Source of the DNA: Succinatimonas hippei
GTDB lineage: Bacteria > Pseudomonadota > Gammaproteobacteria > Enterobacterales > Succinivibrionaceae
DNA length: 14,798 nt
Direction: 5' to 3'
NCBI GenBank assembly: GCA_004557545.1
Contig: SFGV01000049.1
Coordinates: forward strand, 1 to 14,798
Shown one piece after another: positions 6,533-14,480 of the stretch (positions are counted from its first letter, which is position 1; every line of letters begins with the position of its first letter). A program made the translations under genes and the position numbers. A model generated the notes under the pieces. It was not told the DNA's origin and searched no databases. It saw nothing but the letters and a program-made list of their open reading frames with translations.

Positions 6533-7356
6533 AAGAACTTTTAATGAGGCCACAGTACTTAATGAACAGATCAGGGCAAAAAATTGCTATAAGAGCCAAA
6601 GACCGTGGTCATACGCTTATGCTGTTTTTCGCCGGAGTGATCATCTTAAGCATTCTTAGCTTCTGCTGTCTTGGGGTAAACTGGGGCAGGTTAGCCTCCC
6701 GTTCGCCTCAGATCCTTGAGGTGTTCTGGAAGCTCGGGCATATCAGTCTTGATCAGGCTGATCTGGTTTTTGTCTCATTATTTGAGACCATCAGCATCGC
6801 TGTGCTCTCGCTCTTATACAGTCTGCTGCTTGGGATTGTCTTTGGGATGTTCGCGGCGAGAAATGTATTCGGGATCCCGGCGCTATCTGTATTTGTTCAG
6901 TCATTCTTCTCGTTTTTGCGTGCAGTTCCAACTCCAATCTGGGTTCTGCTGATGCTTGTGTGTATCGGAATAGGTCCTGAGGCCGGAGTCGCCGGGCTTT
7001 GCGTGCACACAACTGCTTTTTTTACCAAGTCTTTTGCCCAGAGCTTTGAGGAGATCCCGGATGAAACTCTTGAGGCGATAGAGGCAACAGGGGCTGGCAA
7101 GGTAATTGTCTTTATGAACGCGGTGCTTCCGGCGGCGTTCTCGCAGATAGTCGCATGGTGCGGTATGAGACTTGAGGTTAACTTCTCAGAGTGCGCAATC
7201 CTGGGAATGGTTGGCGCCGGTGGGATCGGGTTTGTGATAGCGAACAGCATTCAGGGCTATGACTTTGGTACCGCGGGTCTTGCCATTCTGCTGGTTTTTC
7301 TGACCGCCTTCTTAATAGAAAGAATGTTTATCGCGGTAAAGAGGATCTTCAAGTAA
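6529..7356 (+). CDS. phnE: phosphonate ABC transporter permease 2
   Basis: A 275-residue second PhnE-type permease, paralogous to the previous gene. It has a longer basic N-terminus and a first membrane segment near residues 30-48. Its coupling loop is LEAIEATGAGKVIVFMNAVLP, followed by LEVNFSECAILGMVGAGGIG. In that hallmark the usual N-(V/I)-R-A-S/T of PhnE is replaced by N-F-S-E-C-A, so the two permeases are not interchangeable copies. Paired PhnE permeases with one PhnC are common, and the channel is probably a heterodimer. It is the last gene of the phosphonate operon; no clear terminator follows before the transposase remnant at 7419. Confidence 0.91.
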   Translation: MKELLMRPQYLMNRSGQKIAIRAKDRGHTLMLFFAGVIILSILSFCCLGVNWGRLASRSPQILEVFWKLGHISLDQADLVFVSLFETISIAVLSLLYSLLLGIVFGMFAARNVFGIPALSVFVQSFFSFLRAVPTPIWVLLMLVCIGIGPEAGVAGLCVHTTAFFTKSFAQSFEEIPDETLEAIEATGAGKVIVFMNAVLPAAFSQIVAWCGMRLEVNFSECAILGMVGAGGIGFVIANSIQGYDFGTAGLAILLVFLTAFLIERMFIAVKRIFK

Positions 7357-7418
7357 TACATTAGAGTGAGAACTTAATGGTTGAGATAAACTTATTGGTT
7401 ACACTAAAACGTTATTTT

Positions 7419-8254
7419 TTACGGATGCACTTCGTCTGGCATGATGCCAATGGCGTCGATCGATTTGCTGGTGGCGGCGCTCCTGGGCGTTGTGCCTGAA
7501 TCAATATTTTCCTCGTGCAGAGAATTTATAAGCCCGAAGTAGTACAGCAGGCTCACGTGGTTAATGAAGGCCCAACCCTTCAGGAAATCGTTGCGCCCGG
7601 CATGAGAGGCCTCCGGCGTGACGCTGTTAAGGTAGTCGAAAGGCTACTCGATGTTCTGCCTTTCCTTGTATAACGAATAGATCTCTTCAGCCGGCTTGTC
7701 GAGGTTATTCACGAAGGCAAAGTACCTCAGGTGTGTCTCGTTGATCACGTCCATTGGATCGTGCCGTTCCTCGCCGTAGCCGAGCTGAATCTTTTCCATC
7801 AAAATGCCAGTTTCCTCGCTCCTGCACTCCTGATCCATGAACACGTACAGCCAGTTTTCCAAGTCCCCATCCAGCTTCATGCGCATGTGCCAGATGGGGC
7901 AGCCCTTGTAGGAGAACACACTTTAGACTTCTTCGGTTCAAGGTTGGCGTACAAGCTGTCGGAGACTAGTGCGGTGTTGTAGTTGAAAGGGAGGGTATAC
8001 TTGAGCCCGACCTCTGACATCGCATGTACGTTTTTTTGGGGGGATTAGATGCTCTTGTCTGCGACGACACAGTTTTCGGCGTCTGACAGACTTTCGGCAC
8101 TGATGAAGTTCGTTTGGTCTACCAGAGAACCCTGCATTATCGTGTAGAAAACGTGCCTATAGGGTCCCTTCATGAATATGGAGAGCAGTCGCGCCTGAGG
8201 GTTAAGAGTGGTTCGGGTTCTAGCCTCAGTATTCGCTGAAGACAGAATAAGCAC
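7419..8254 (-). pseudogene. decayed IS1634/IS4-like transposase
   Basis: Reading the reverse strand from about 8254 down, several frames together give a DDE transposase C-terminal half. Pieces in order are LNPQARLLSIFMKGPYR, then HVFYTIMQGSLVDQTN and CVVADKSI followed by a stop at 8049-8047. Next come SEVGLKYTLPFNYNTALVSD, then a frame change near 7919 to FSYKGCPIW. Last are LYKERQNIE followed by a stop at 7648-7646, then FDYLNS, FLKGWAFINHVSLLYYFGL, ending at a TAA (7421-7419). The ADK(G), YKxRQxIE and GWAFINH-LYY motifs are typical of the IS1634 branch. The N-terminal half and both ends of the element were not found. Two in-frame stops and a frameshift mark it as an old, dead copy. Confidence 0.8.
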
Positions 8255-8409
8255 ATCTCAGAACAGTGAAGTAAATGATCAGTGTGGTGGAATAGGCTGC
8301 GGCCGTTTACACAAAGATATCTACATTTGAAAAAATGAGGTTTCTGTGTTTCAAACAAAGTGCGGTGATGTTCCCAACCCTGCCTGTCCATTGATTTGGA
8401 TTTTCTGAA
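8255..8409. other. stretch without a gene between the transposase remnant and the iclR control region
   Basis: The reverse strand has a 73-codon open frame here, overlapping the remnant (8391-8170). It has no recognisable motif and is probably more decayed transposon DNA. No inverted repeat marking the end of the old element was seen. Confidence 0.35.
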
Positions 8410-8460
8410 TTCATATACATGAACTTAATTCGTATATATGAACAATTTTGTATAACGAAC
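8410..8460 (+). promoter_or_regulatory. three spaced near-palindromes, probable IclR-type operator
   Basis: TTCATATACATGAAC (8410-8424), TTCGTATATATGAAC (8429-8443) and the weaker TTTTGTATAACGAAC (8446-8460) start 19 and 17 bases apart. All end in GAAC, and the first two are nearly self-complementary. Each lies about two helical turns or slightly less from the next. Repeated GTTC-type half sites upstream of the regulator gene resemble operators of IclR-family regulators such as PcaU, which also uses three repeats. The site lies just before the TTGACA box of the regulator gene at 8587, so autoregulation is the likely use. Confidence 0.5.
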
Positions 8461-8467
8461 CGGAATT

Positions 8468-8497
8468 TTGACACGCTTTTCTTTTTTAACCAAGAAT
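8468..8497 (+). promoter_or_regulatory. possible promoter of the iclR-tct operon
   Basis: A perfect -35 box TTGACA at 8468-8473 is followed after 18 bases by AAGAAT at 8492-8497, a four of six match to the -10 consensus. It begins 8 bases after the repeat array, a place where a bound regulator could contact polymerase. A weak -10 suits an activated promoter. Confidence 0.42.
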
Positions 8498-8586
8498 TCT
8501 GCAGAACTATGCGGGATGTTCTAAAACATAAATGTAAAGTTTCAAGGTAAGGCAGTTTCTGAGCCTAAGGCATAACGGTCACGTAT

Positions 8587-9426
8587 ATGAACGAAAGCCC
8601 CTCCAGCGTCAAACTTGTCAAGTCAGTTGCGCGAACGATTGACCTCATGATGCTTTTTGTTCAGAGCTCTCACTACCTTACTCTGCAGGATATATGTGAT
8701 CTTATGAAGATCCCCAAAAGCAGCGCTTTTGAGCTTCTTCATACCATGGTAAGAAAAGGGCTTGTTGAATATAAGAGCGAAGATCACAGGATGTACGGCC
8801 TGAGCATCATGGCCTTTGAGATCGGTAGCAGTGTGGCAGAGCGCATCGGGGTTACTGATGTCGCTCGACCTTATCTTCAGGAGCTTAACCGAACAACTGG
8901 CGGTACCGTATTTCTTGGAATAGAAGATCACGGGATGGTTGTATATCTTGACCGCGCCGAAGATCATTCAGTAGTCAAGGCTACCGCTAAATTAGGTAGC
9001 AGACGACATCTGCATACCACATCACTTGGTAAGGCCATTCTCTACGCTCATCCCAATGATGAGGTGCTTTCCCTTTTAGGATCTGAGCCTTATCCCATCA
9101 ATACCCCTATGTCTCATACCACAAGTGTTGAGGTATTAAAGGATGCAGCGGTAAGCCGCAGGCGTGGGTATACGGTGGATGATCGCGAGGACGGTGAGAA
9201 TATGTTCTGCATCGGTTGCGCTATACGTGATCGTACCGGAAACGCTGTCGCGGCAATCAGTGTCGCCAGTATCTACAGTCTTATGAATCCTCGTAAAGAA
9301 GAGCTCATCTCAAAGCAGGTCATTGATACCGCGCTTGAGATCTCAAGAAAGCTTGGGTTCATGGGTACATCTATTTATGACAATCATACGTTAATTGGTG
9401 AAAGAGGAGAGCGAGCAGGGGTTTAA
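8587..9426 (+). CDS. IclR-family transcriptional regulator
   Basis: A 279-residue regulator. It has an N-terminal winged helix-turn-helix at about residues 10-70 (VKSVARTIDLMMLF, then LTLQDICDLMKIPKSSAFEL as the recognition part, then GLVEYKS). An IclR effector-binding domain follows, with HTTSLGKAILYAHP and the C-terminal IGCAIRDRTGNAVAAISVAS. Length is normal for the family. The ATG at 8587 is the first possible in its frame after a stop; the ribosome site is weak (AAGG about 15 bases upstream). It lies 52 bases before tctC on the same strand, so it is probably the first gene of that operon and its local regulator. The effector is likely the transported acid or a breakdown product, but the sequence does not name it. 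Confidence 0.93.
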   Translation: MNESPSSVKLVKSVARTIDLMMLFVQSSHYLTLQDICDLMKIPKSSAFELLHTMVRKGLVEYKSEDHRMYGLSIMAFEIGSSVAERIGVTDVARPYLQELNRTTGGTVFLGIEDHGMVVYLDRAEDHSVVKATAKLGSRRHLHTTSLGKAILYAHPNDEVLSLLGSEPYPINTPMSHTTSVEVLKDAAVSRRRGYTVDDREDGENMFCIGCAIRDRTGNAVAAISVASIYSLMNPRKEELISKQVIDTALEISRKLGFMGTSIYDNHTLIGERGERAGV

Positions 9427-9478
9427 AAACAAATAATCGACTTTAATAAAAATAATCAACAAACAAATGGAGTACACA

Positions 9479-10456
9479 ATGATTAGTCACAAGTTAGGAA
9501 AGATCATAAAGACTGCGGTTCTGGCAGCCGCTGTATCATTCATTGCCGCCGGAACCACGGCAAATGCCGCTGCCAAATTTCCGCGAAAGCAGATCCAGAT
9601 AGTTGTCCCGTATGCCCCGGGCGGAGCTTCTGATACTGTGGCGCGTATCTACGGCAAAGAGCTTGAGAAACAGCTTGGCAAGCCTGTGGTAGTTGTTAAC
9701 AGAACTGGTGCTTCAGGCGCTGTCGGTCTTGAGTCAGTAAAGAACTCAAAGCCTGACGGGTACACTATGTCGTATATGCCAGTTGAGTCAACCATGATCT
9801 CAGCTCTGGGTCTTTCTGACATCTCATCTGACGATTTCACCTTCGTCTGCCGCATCATGACCATTCCTGCCGCGATCACCGTATCAAAAGACGCCAAGTG
9901 GAATACCCTTGATGATTTCTTAAAGTACGCCAAGGAGAATCCGGGCAAGGTCACGGTCGGCAACTCAGGCCCAGGTTCAATCTGGAATGTTGCCGCGGCA
10001 AGTCTTGAGCAGGCTGCCGGGGTAAAATTCAACCATGTTCCGTTTGACGGGGCCGCGCCTGCGATCGCTGCTCTTCTTGGCAAAAACATCGATGCCGTTG
10101 CGGTATCTCCATCTGAGGTCAAATCAAATGTTGACTCAGGACAGTTCAAGGTGCTTGCGGTTTTAGGTGATAAGCGCTCCTCCGTTGTTCCTGACGTCAA
10201 GACATCAAAAGAGCTCGGCTATGACGTAAGCGCCATGGGCTGGGGTGGCTTTGCCGTACCGAAAGGAACTCCCGCTGATGTTGTGAAGATCTTAGATGAC
10301 GCCTCAGCAAAGGTTGCCCAGAGCCAGGCCTTAAAAGATCTTTTAGCTCAGCGCGGATTTGAGTATGCGTACTTAAATGGCAAAGACATGGACGCTTTTG
10401 CCAAATCCCAGCTTGAAAACTACAAGGTCTTAATTCCCAAACTCATAAAGAAGTGA
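9479..10456 (+). CDS. tctC: tripartite tricarboxylate transporter substrate-binding protein
   Basis: A 325-residue periplasmic receptor of the TTT (TctC/Bug) family. The signal peptide (ISHKLGKIIKTAVLAAAVSF onward) has a likely cut after Ala30 in the ANA-AA region. The mature protein opens FPRKQIQIVVPYAPGGASDT, the standard first ligand-loop signature, and later has GNSGPGS and the HVPFDGAAPAIAALLGKNID segment typical of the family. The start at 9479 is preferred over the ATG at 9467, because that earlier ATG overlaps the GGAG ribosome site 6 bases before 9479. TctC proteins bind carboxylates through bridging waters, and the exact ligand cannot be read from sequence. It works with TctB and TctA encoded just downstream. 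Confidence 0.94.
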   Translation: MISHKLGKIIKTAVLAAAVSFIAAGTTANAAAKFPRKQIQIVVPYAPGGASDTVARIYGKELEKQLGKPVVVVNRTGASGAVGLESVKNSKPDGYTMSYMPVESTMISALGLSDISSDDFTFVCRIMTIPAAITVSKDAKWNTLDDFLKYAKENPGKVTVGNSGPGSIWNVAAASLEQAAGVKFNHVPFDGAAPAIAALLGKNIDAVAVSPSEVKSNVDSGQFKVLAVLGDKRSSVVPDVKTSKELGYDVSAMGWGGFAVPKGTPADVVKILDDASAKVAQSQALKDLLAQRGFEYAYLNGKDMDAFAKSQLENYKVLIPKLIKK

Positions 10457-10462
10457 TCTAAA

Positions 10463-10489
10463 ACCATGGCGGCAGAATGCCGCCATGGT
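10463..10489 (+). terminator. perfect 12-bp hairpin between tctC and tctB
   Basis: ACCATGGCGGCA (10463-10474) pairs fully with TGCCGCCATGGT (10478-10489) around a GAA loop, beginning 6 bases after the tctC stop. Only a broken T-rich tail (CTTCATTCTTT) follows, so it is probably a partial terminator or an mRNA 3'-end stabiliser. Either would let the binding protein be made in excess over TctB and TctA. Confidence 0.75.
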
Positions 10490-10526
10490 CTTCATTCTTT
10501 AAAAGAAATTGGCTTTGGTGACTGGT

Positions 10527-10985
10527 ATGAATAAAAAAATCTGGGGCGATACCATAACCGGACTTTGCTTCATAATTTTTGGCCTTGCCTTTTTAGCAGG
10601 CTCCATCGCGCTTGGAATTGGACCTCACAAACAGGTTCCGGGACCAGGTCCGGGGTTCTTTCCGGCGCTTTGTGCGGGTTTTACCATTTTCTTTGGAATA
10701 TGGGTGGTCTACGAGTCTATAAAAAAAGGCTCCGCTGACTTTTTTGGCAATGATCCCGAGCAGCTCTCAAACATAAAGCTCATCGCTTTCACGGTACTGG
10801 TATTCGTGATTTTCATGGGGATCTGGTACTTCGTGAATTTCTATCTTGGGATCGTAGCGCTCTGTCTTATCTGTAACCGGGCATTTTCGAGATCCTGGAA
10901 ATTCAATGTAATTTTTTCCATTGTGGTCACCGGACTTTTATATCTGGTGTTTGAACGGCTTTTAAGCGTTCAATTTGAGATCTGA
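10527..10985 (+). CDS. tctB: tripartite tricarboxylate transporter small membrane subunit
   Basis: A 152-residue membrane protein of the TctB family with four hydrophobic segments, at about residues 10-30, 45-63, 87-108 and 125-145. It has the characteristic GPGPGFFPALCAG motif near 40-53. The ATG at 10527 with GGTG 6 bases upstream is preferred; a TTG at 10509 in the same frame would add six residues but has a poorer site. It couples the periplasmic receptor TctC with the large channel TctA. The low conservation outside the motif is normal for the family. It lies between the tctC hairpin and tctA, with an 11-base gap to tctA. Confidence 0.9.
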   Translation: MNKKIWGDTITGLCFIIFGLAFLAGSIALGIGPHKQVPGPGPGFFPALCAGFTIFFGIWVVYESIKKGSADFFGNDPEQLSNIKLIAFTVLVFVIFMGIWYFVNFYLGIVALCLICNRAFSRSWKFNVIFSIVVTGLLYLVFERLLSVQFEI

Positions 10986-10996
10986 GGAGAGCGTCA

Positions 10997-12502
10997 ATGG
11001 ACATATCTTTGTGGATCCAAGGCTTTATGAGCATCATGACACCCGAGGTCCTGATGTTCAACTTCGCCGGTGTGGTTATAGGCATAATAATAGGCGCTCT
11101 TCCGGGACTGTCCGCCACCATGGCCATAGCCATACTTACTCCGATTACATTTTGGTTTGAGCCGTCCTGCGGATTTGCCATGTTAATTGGTGTATGGAAC
11201 TCTGCAATTTTCGCCGGAGGAATCTCCGCGGTTATCATCAACACACCTGGCACACCTGCGTCAATTGCATCGACCTTTGATGGCTATCAGCTCTTTCGCA
11301 AAGGTGAGGGTGGACTCGCGCTTGGCATAAACTGTATTTTCTCGGTATTTGGCGGAGTAATTTCCACTCTCTTTTTGATCTTCCTGGCCTTCCCGATTGC
11401 CAGCTTCACCGTAAAGTTCGGTCCTACCGAGTACTTCATGCTCGCGCTCTTTGGTCTTACGATGATGATTTCATGCTCTGGTAACAATGTCATAAAGGGC
11501 ATGCTGATGGGATTTGCCGGGCTTCTGCTTTCAACCGTCGGAGTAGATCCCATGCTTGCGGTCAAGCGTTTTACGCTTGATACCACCGCGCTTATCGCCG
11601 GAGTGAGCTTCCTTCCGGTGATGATCGGAATGTTCGGAATAGGAGAGGTCTTAAATCAGATCTACGAGCATAAGAAATCAGCTGAGGCTGAGCAGTTAAA
11701 GCTGGCGTCAAACGCAGCCTCAAAGCTTGGCAGGGTAGTTCCACCATTTAAACAGTTGCTAAAGCTTTTAAAGCCCACGGCACTTGCAGGAGCCGAGTCA
11801 TCTGTAATCGGAGCTATTCCTGCAGCCGGAGGTGATATAGCCTCAATTATTTGCTGGGGACAGGCCAAGAAGCTCTCAAAACATCCTGAGGAATACGGGA
11901 AAGGATCAGTTGAGGGCTTCGCGGTATCCTGCACTGCCAACAATGGCGTGCTGGGGGGAGCTCTTACCACCATGCTCACGCTGGGAATTCCCGGTGACGC
12001 GGTTACCGCTATCTTAATCGGCTCGCTCATGATGTATGGCATGCAGCCAGGTCCCAAGATGTTCACGGAGAACGCTGACTTTGTCGTGCAGATCATGCAG
12101 CTGATGCTGCTCTCTAACGTGGCGATCCTTGTACTGGGACTTCTGACCGCCAAAGCCTCCGCCAAGATCCTAAACGCCAGACCTGAGACTGTATGGGTCG
12201 CGGTAAGCGTGCTTTGTACGGTCGGCGCTTACGCGCTCAACAACTCTTTTTCAGATGTGATCATCATGCTGTTATCCGGGGTGGCAGGGTTCTTCTTCAA
12301 GAGAGGAGGTTACGCTCCCGGACCATTCATTCTGGGGTTGCTCTTAGGAGGAATGCTTGAGTCTAATTTAAGAAGAGCTCTGGTACTATCGCACGGATCA
12401 TTGATGATCTTCCTTGAGCGTCCGGTTACCGCGGTACTTCTTGTACTCATTGTGCTTACTCTGTTCTATCCACTTATAAGAAAACACTTTAAAAAAGCCT
12501 AG
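10997..12502 (+). CDS. tctA: tripartite tricarboxylate transporter large permease
   Basis: A 501-residue polytopic membrane protein, the ion-coupled channel of the TTT system. Hallmarks are the N-terminal GALPGLSATMAIAILTPITF (about 33-52), NTPGTPAS near 85, and the C-terminal half motifs IGAIPAAGGDIAS (about 273-285) and LGIPGDAVTAILIGSLMMYG with PGP. Two similar halves with PG-containing loops are the known pattern for TctA. A GAGGAG ribosome site at 10984-10989 sits just before the ATG. Length is normal. Its stop is 27 bases before the aldolase start, pointing to one transcript for transport and catabolism. Confidence 0.95.
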   Translation: MDISLWIQGFMSIMTPEVLMFNFAGVVIGIIIGALPGLSATMAIAILTPITFWFEPSCGFAMLIGVWNSAIFAGGISAVIINTPGTPASIASTFDGYQLFRKGEGGLALGINCIFSVFGGVISTLFLIFLAFPIASFTVKFGPTEYFMLALFGLTMMISCSGNNVIKGMLMGFAGLLLSTVGVDPMLAVKRFTLDTTALIAGVSFLPVMIGMFGIGEVLNQIYEHKKSAEAEQLKLASNAASKLGRVVPPFKQLLKLLKPTALAGAESSVIGAIPAAGGDIASIICWGQAKKLSKHPEEYGKGSVEGFAVSCTANNGVLGGALTTMLTLGIPGDAVTAILIGSLMMYGMQPGPKMFTENADFVVQIMQLMLLSNVAILVLGLLTAKASAKILNARPETVWVAVSVLCTVGAYALNNSFSDVIIMLLSGVAGFFFKRGGYAPGPFILGLLLGGMLESNLRRALVLSHGSLMIFLERPVTAVLLVLIVLTLFYPLIRKHFKKA

Positions 12503-12529
12503 CGCTTAAAAAATGCTTTGGAGATAAAG

Positions 12530-13495
12530 ATGAATTCTGACGTATTACAAAAGGTTGACGACATAGGTTTACTTCCTGTGATCACCATTGATAAAGCTCA
12601 AAGAGCGGTTCCTCTCGCAAAAGCCTTAAAAGATGGCGGACTTCCGGTGATGGAAGTAATGTTTAGATCAGCCGACTCGGCTGAATGCATAAAAAGGATC
12701 ACAAAAGAGGTTCCGGACTTTATCTGCGGCGCTGGAACTATTCTTACCGTGGAGCAGGCTCATGCCGCGGTTGAGAGCGGAGCTAAATTTCTGGTTGCGC
12801 CTGGCTTTGATCCTGAGGTTGTGGCTGAAGCGTCCAAGCTTGGGGTTCCCATGATCCCCGGCTGCACCAATCCAACAGACTTCGGGCGTGCCCGCAAGAT
12901 GGGATGTAAGGTAATAAAATTCTTCCCGTCAATCCAATATGGTGGGGTTAAGACCATGGAGCTTATCGGAGGCCCGTTCCCAGATATCCGTTTTGTGCCA
13001 ACAGGTGATCTGCTTTGTGATGACGCGTTTGAGTTTTTAAGTTTCTATAAGGTTGCCGCGGCAGGCGGTGACTATATGCTCAAATACGATGACATCTATA
13101 ACGATCGCTACGAGAAGATTAAGGACGATACCCAAAAGACAGTGCTGACCTATCTTAACTTCCATATCGCGCACGTGGGAGTTAACGCCAGGAGCGCCGA
13201 TGAAGCTGGGAAATTTACGCGTGATTTTGCCTCAATTTTCAACACACAGGTGCATGAGGGCAAGAACAGCTTTATGGCAGGGGCGCTGTTTGAAGCGATG
13301 AAGACTCCTTATTACTATGAAAACGGACATATAGCAGTGGGAACCAGAGATGCTAGACGCGCGTATCACTATTTAAAACGCCGTGGATATGAGTTTATTG
13401 AGGATACGGTAACTCATGATGATAAAGGCAGGATCATCTGTGCCTACCTTAAAAAACCAGTGGCCGGTTTCGCTGTCCATCTTCTGCAGGACTGA
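12530..13495 (+). CDS. KDPG/KHG-type aldolase fused to a VOC-like C-terminal domain
   Basis: A 321-residue protein with two parts. Residues about 5-195 are a class I KDPG/KHG aldolase barrel: Glu42 and Arg46 in MEVMFR, GAGTILT, the phosphate or carboxylate loop GCTNPT, and the Schiff-base Lys130 in VIKFFPS. Residues about 208-321 (FHIAHVGVNARSADEAGKFT through NGHIAVGTRDA, to GFAVHLLQD) resemble a glyoxalase/VOC half barrel. Plain Eda enzymes end near 210 residues, so the tail is an addition; similar long aldolases occur in gut anaerobes. The ATG at 12530 is chosen because GGAG at 12520-12523 is well spaced; a TTG at 12518 overlaps that site. The expected reaction is cleavage of a 2-oxo-4-hydroxy acid, possibly phosphorylated, to pyruvate plus an aldehyde. 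The real substrate and the role of the tail are unknown. Confidence 0.85.
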   Translation: MNSDVLQKVDDIGLLPVITIDKAQRAVPLAKALKDGGLPVMEVMFRSADSAECIKRITKEVPDFICGAGTILTVEQAHAAVESGAKFLVAPGFDPEVVAEASKLGVPMIPGCTNPTDFGRARKMGCKVIKFFPSIQYGGVKTMELIGGPFPDIRFVPTGDLLCDDAFEFLSFYKVAAAGGDYMLKYDDIYNDRYEKIKDDTQKTVLTYLNFHIAHVGVNARSADEAGKFTRDFASIFNTQVHEGKNSFMAGALFEAMKTPYYYENGHIAVGTRDARRAYHYLKRRGYEFIEDTVTHDDKGRIICAYLKKPVAGFAVHLLQD

Positions 13496-13535
13496 GCAAT
13501 TCATAACCAATACTTAAAATAAAGGAGTTTGAGTA

Positions 13536-14426
13536 ATGAAACTGATGTACGGCGTTATCAACGCCATGACTACTCCGTTTAACAAAGACGGAACCATTGA
13601 CACTAGGAGTCTTGAAAATCAGGTTGATTTTCAGATCTCAAAGGGAACTAACTGCCTGTATCCTCTGGGCACCACAGGCGAGATGTATCTGCTTTCAAAT
13701 GACGAGCGCAAACTGGTCGCTGAAACCGTAATTAAGAAAGCCGCCGGCCGCGCCGTGGTATATATCCATGTAGGTGCCATGACCACCAAGGACGCGGTGG
13801 AACTTGCAAAACACGCGAAGGACGCGGGAGCTGACGGTATAGGCGCGGTTACCCCAAGTTTCTTTGGGGCGAGCGACAGAGCTTTGTTTGAGTACTACAA
13901 GACTATCGCTAATGCCGTAGGACCTGACTTCCCTTTATATCTGTACTCAATTCCTCAGTGCTCAACCAATGATATCAGCCCGGCGCTTGCCGCAAAGATT
14001 GCCGATGAGTGCCCGAATGTAGTTGGAATAAAGTACAGCTATCCTGATATGGTGAGGATCTTAAATTACATCAATATCAAGGATGGCAAGTTCTCGGTAC
14101 TGGTAGGACCTGACAGACTCTTCCTCGCGGGACTTGTAAGCGGCGCTCAGGGATGCGTGTCAGGCTGCGCGGGTCCTATGCCTGAGGTTTTCAACGCGAT
14201 ATACAAGGCATATCAGGCAGGAGATCTCTTAAAAGCCCGTGATGAGCAGCGCAGGGCAATCAAGATCATTGATATTCTCAAAGCCGGAGCCGATATGGGG
14301 ATCTTTAAGGAGGTACTAAGACGCCGCGGCATAGTCGCCAACGCTCTGATGAGACGTCCTTTGCTTGAAATCACCAAAGATGACGCTGACAAGCTCTGGA
14401 AAGAGATCTCACCATATATCGAATAA
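13536..14426 (+). CDS. DapA/NanA-superfamily lyase or aldolase
   Basis: A 296-residue class I aldolase-type barrel of the dihydrodipicolinate synthase / N-acetylneuraminate lyase superfamily. Motifs are the oxoacid-binding GTTGE at 45-49, catalytic Tyr137 in YLYSIP, and Schiff-base Lys166 in VVGIKYS. Length is normal. The Arg that E. coli DapA places five residues after its Tyr to bind aspartate semialdehyde is Cys142 here. With the operon context, this argues against a lysine-biosynthesis DapA and for a catabolic lyase, dehydratase or aldolase acting on a pyruvate-derived acid. AAGGAG about 9 bases upstream supports the start. It is the last gene of the operon and is followed by a terminator. 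The substrate is not identifiable. Confidence 0.88.
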   Translation: MKLMYGVINAMTTPFNKDGTIDTRSLENQVDFQISKGTNCLYPLGTTGEMYLLSNDERKLVAETVIKKAAGRAVVYIHVGAMTTKDAVELAKHAKDAGADGIGAVTPSFFGASDRALFEYYKTIANAVGPDFPLYLYSIPQCSTNDISPALAAKIADECPNVVGIKYSYPDMVRILNYINIKDGKFSVLVGPDRLFLAGLVSGAQGCVSGCAGPMPEVFNAIYKAYQAGDLLKARDEQRRAIKIIDILKAGADMGIFKEVLRRRGIVANALMRRPLLEITKDDADKLWKEISPYIE

Positions 14427-14480
14427 ACTGAAACAAAGCATGTAGCTTTACCAGAGAACAATATTTGTATGTTGAGTTTG

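Noticed and set aside
8410..8460. CRISPR-like or tandem repeat array
   Set aside because: There are only three short degenerate units with 2-4 base gaps. The palindromic form and the position before a regulator gene fit operators better.
9649..10200. 183-codon - strand frame opposite tctC
   Set aside because: It is a codon-bias shadow of tctC; no ribosome site and no recognisable domain.
13536..14426. Lysine-biosynthesis DapA
   Set aside because: The Arg that binds aspartate semialdehyde in DapA is Cys here, and the gene is embedded in a carboxylate uptake operon with a catabolic aldolase.
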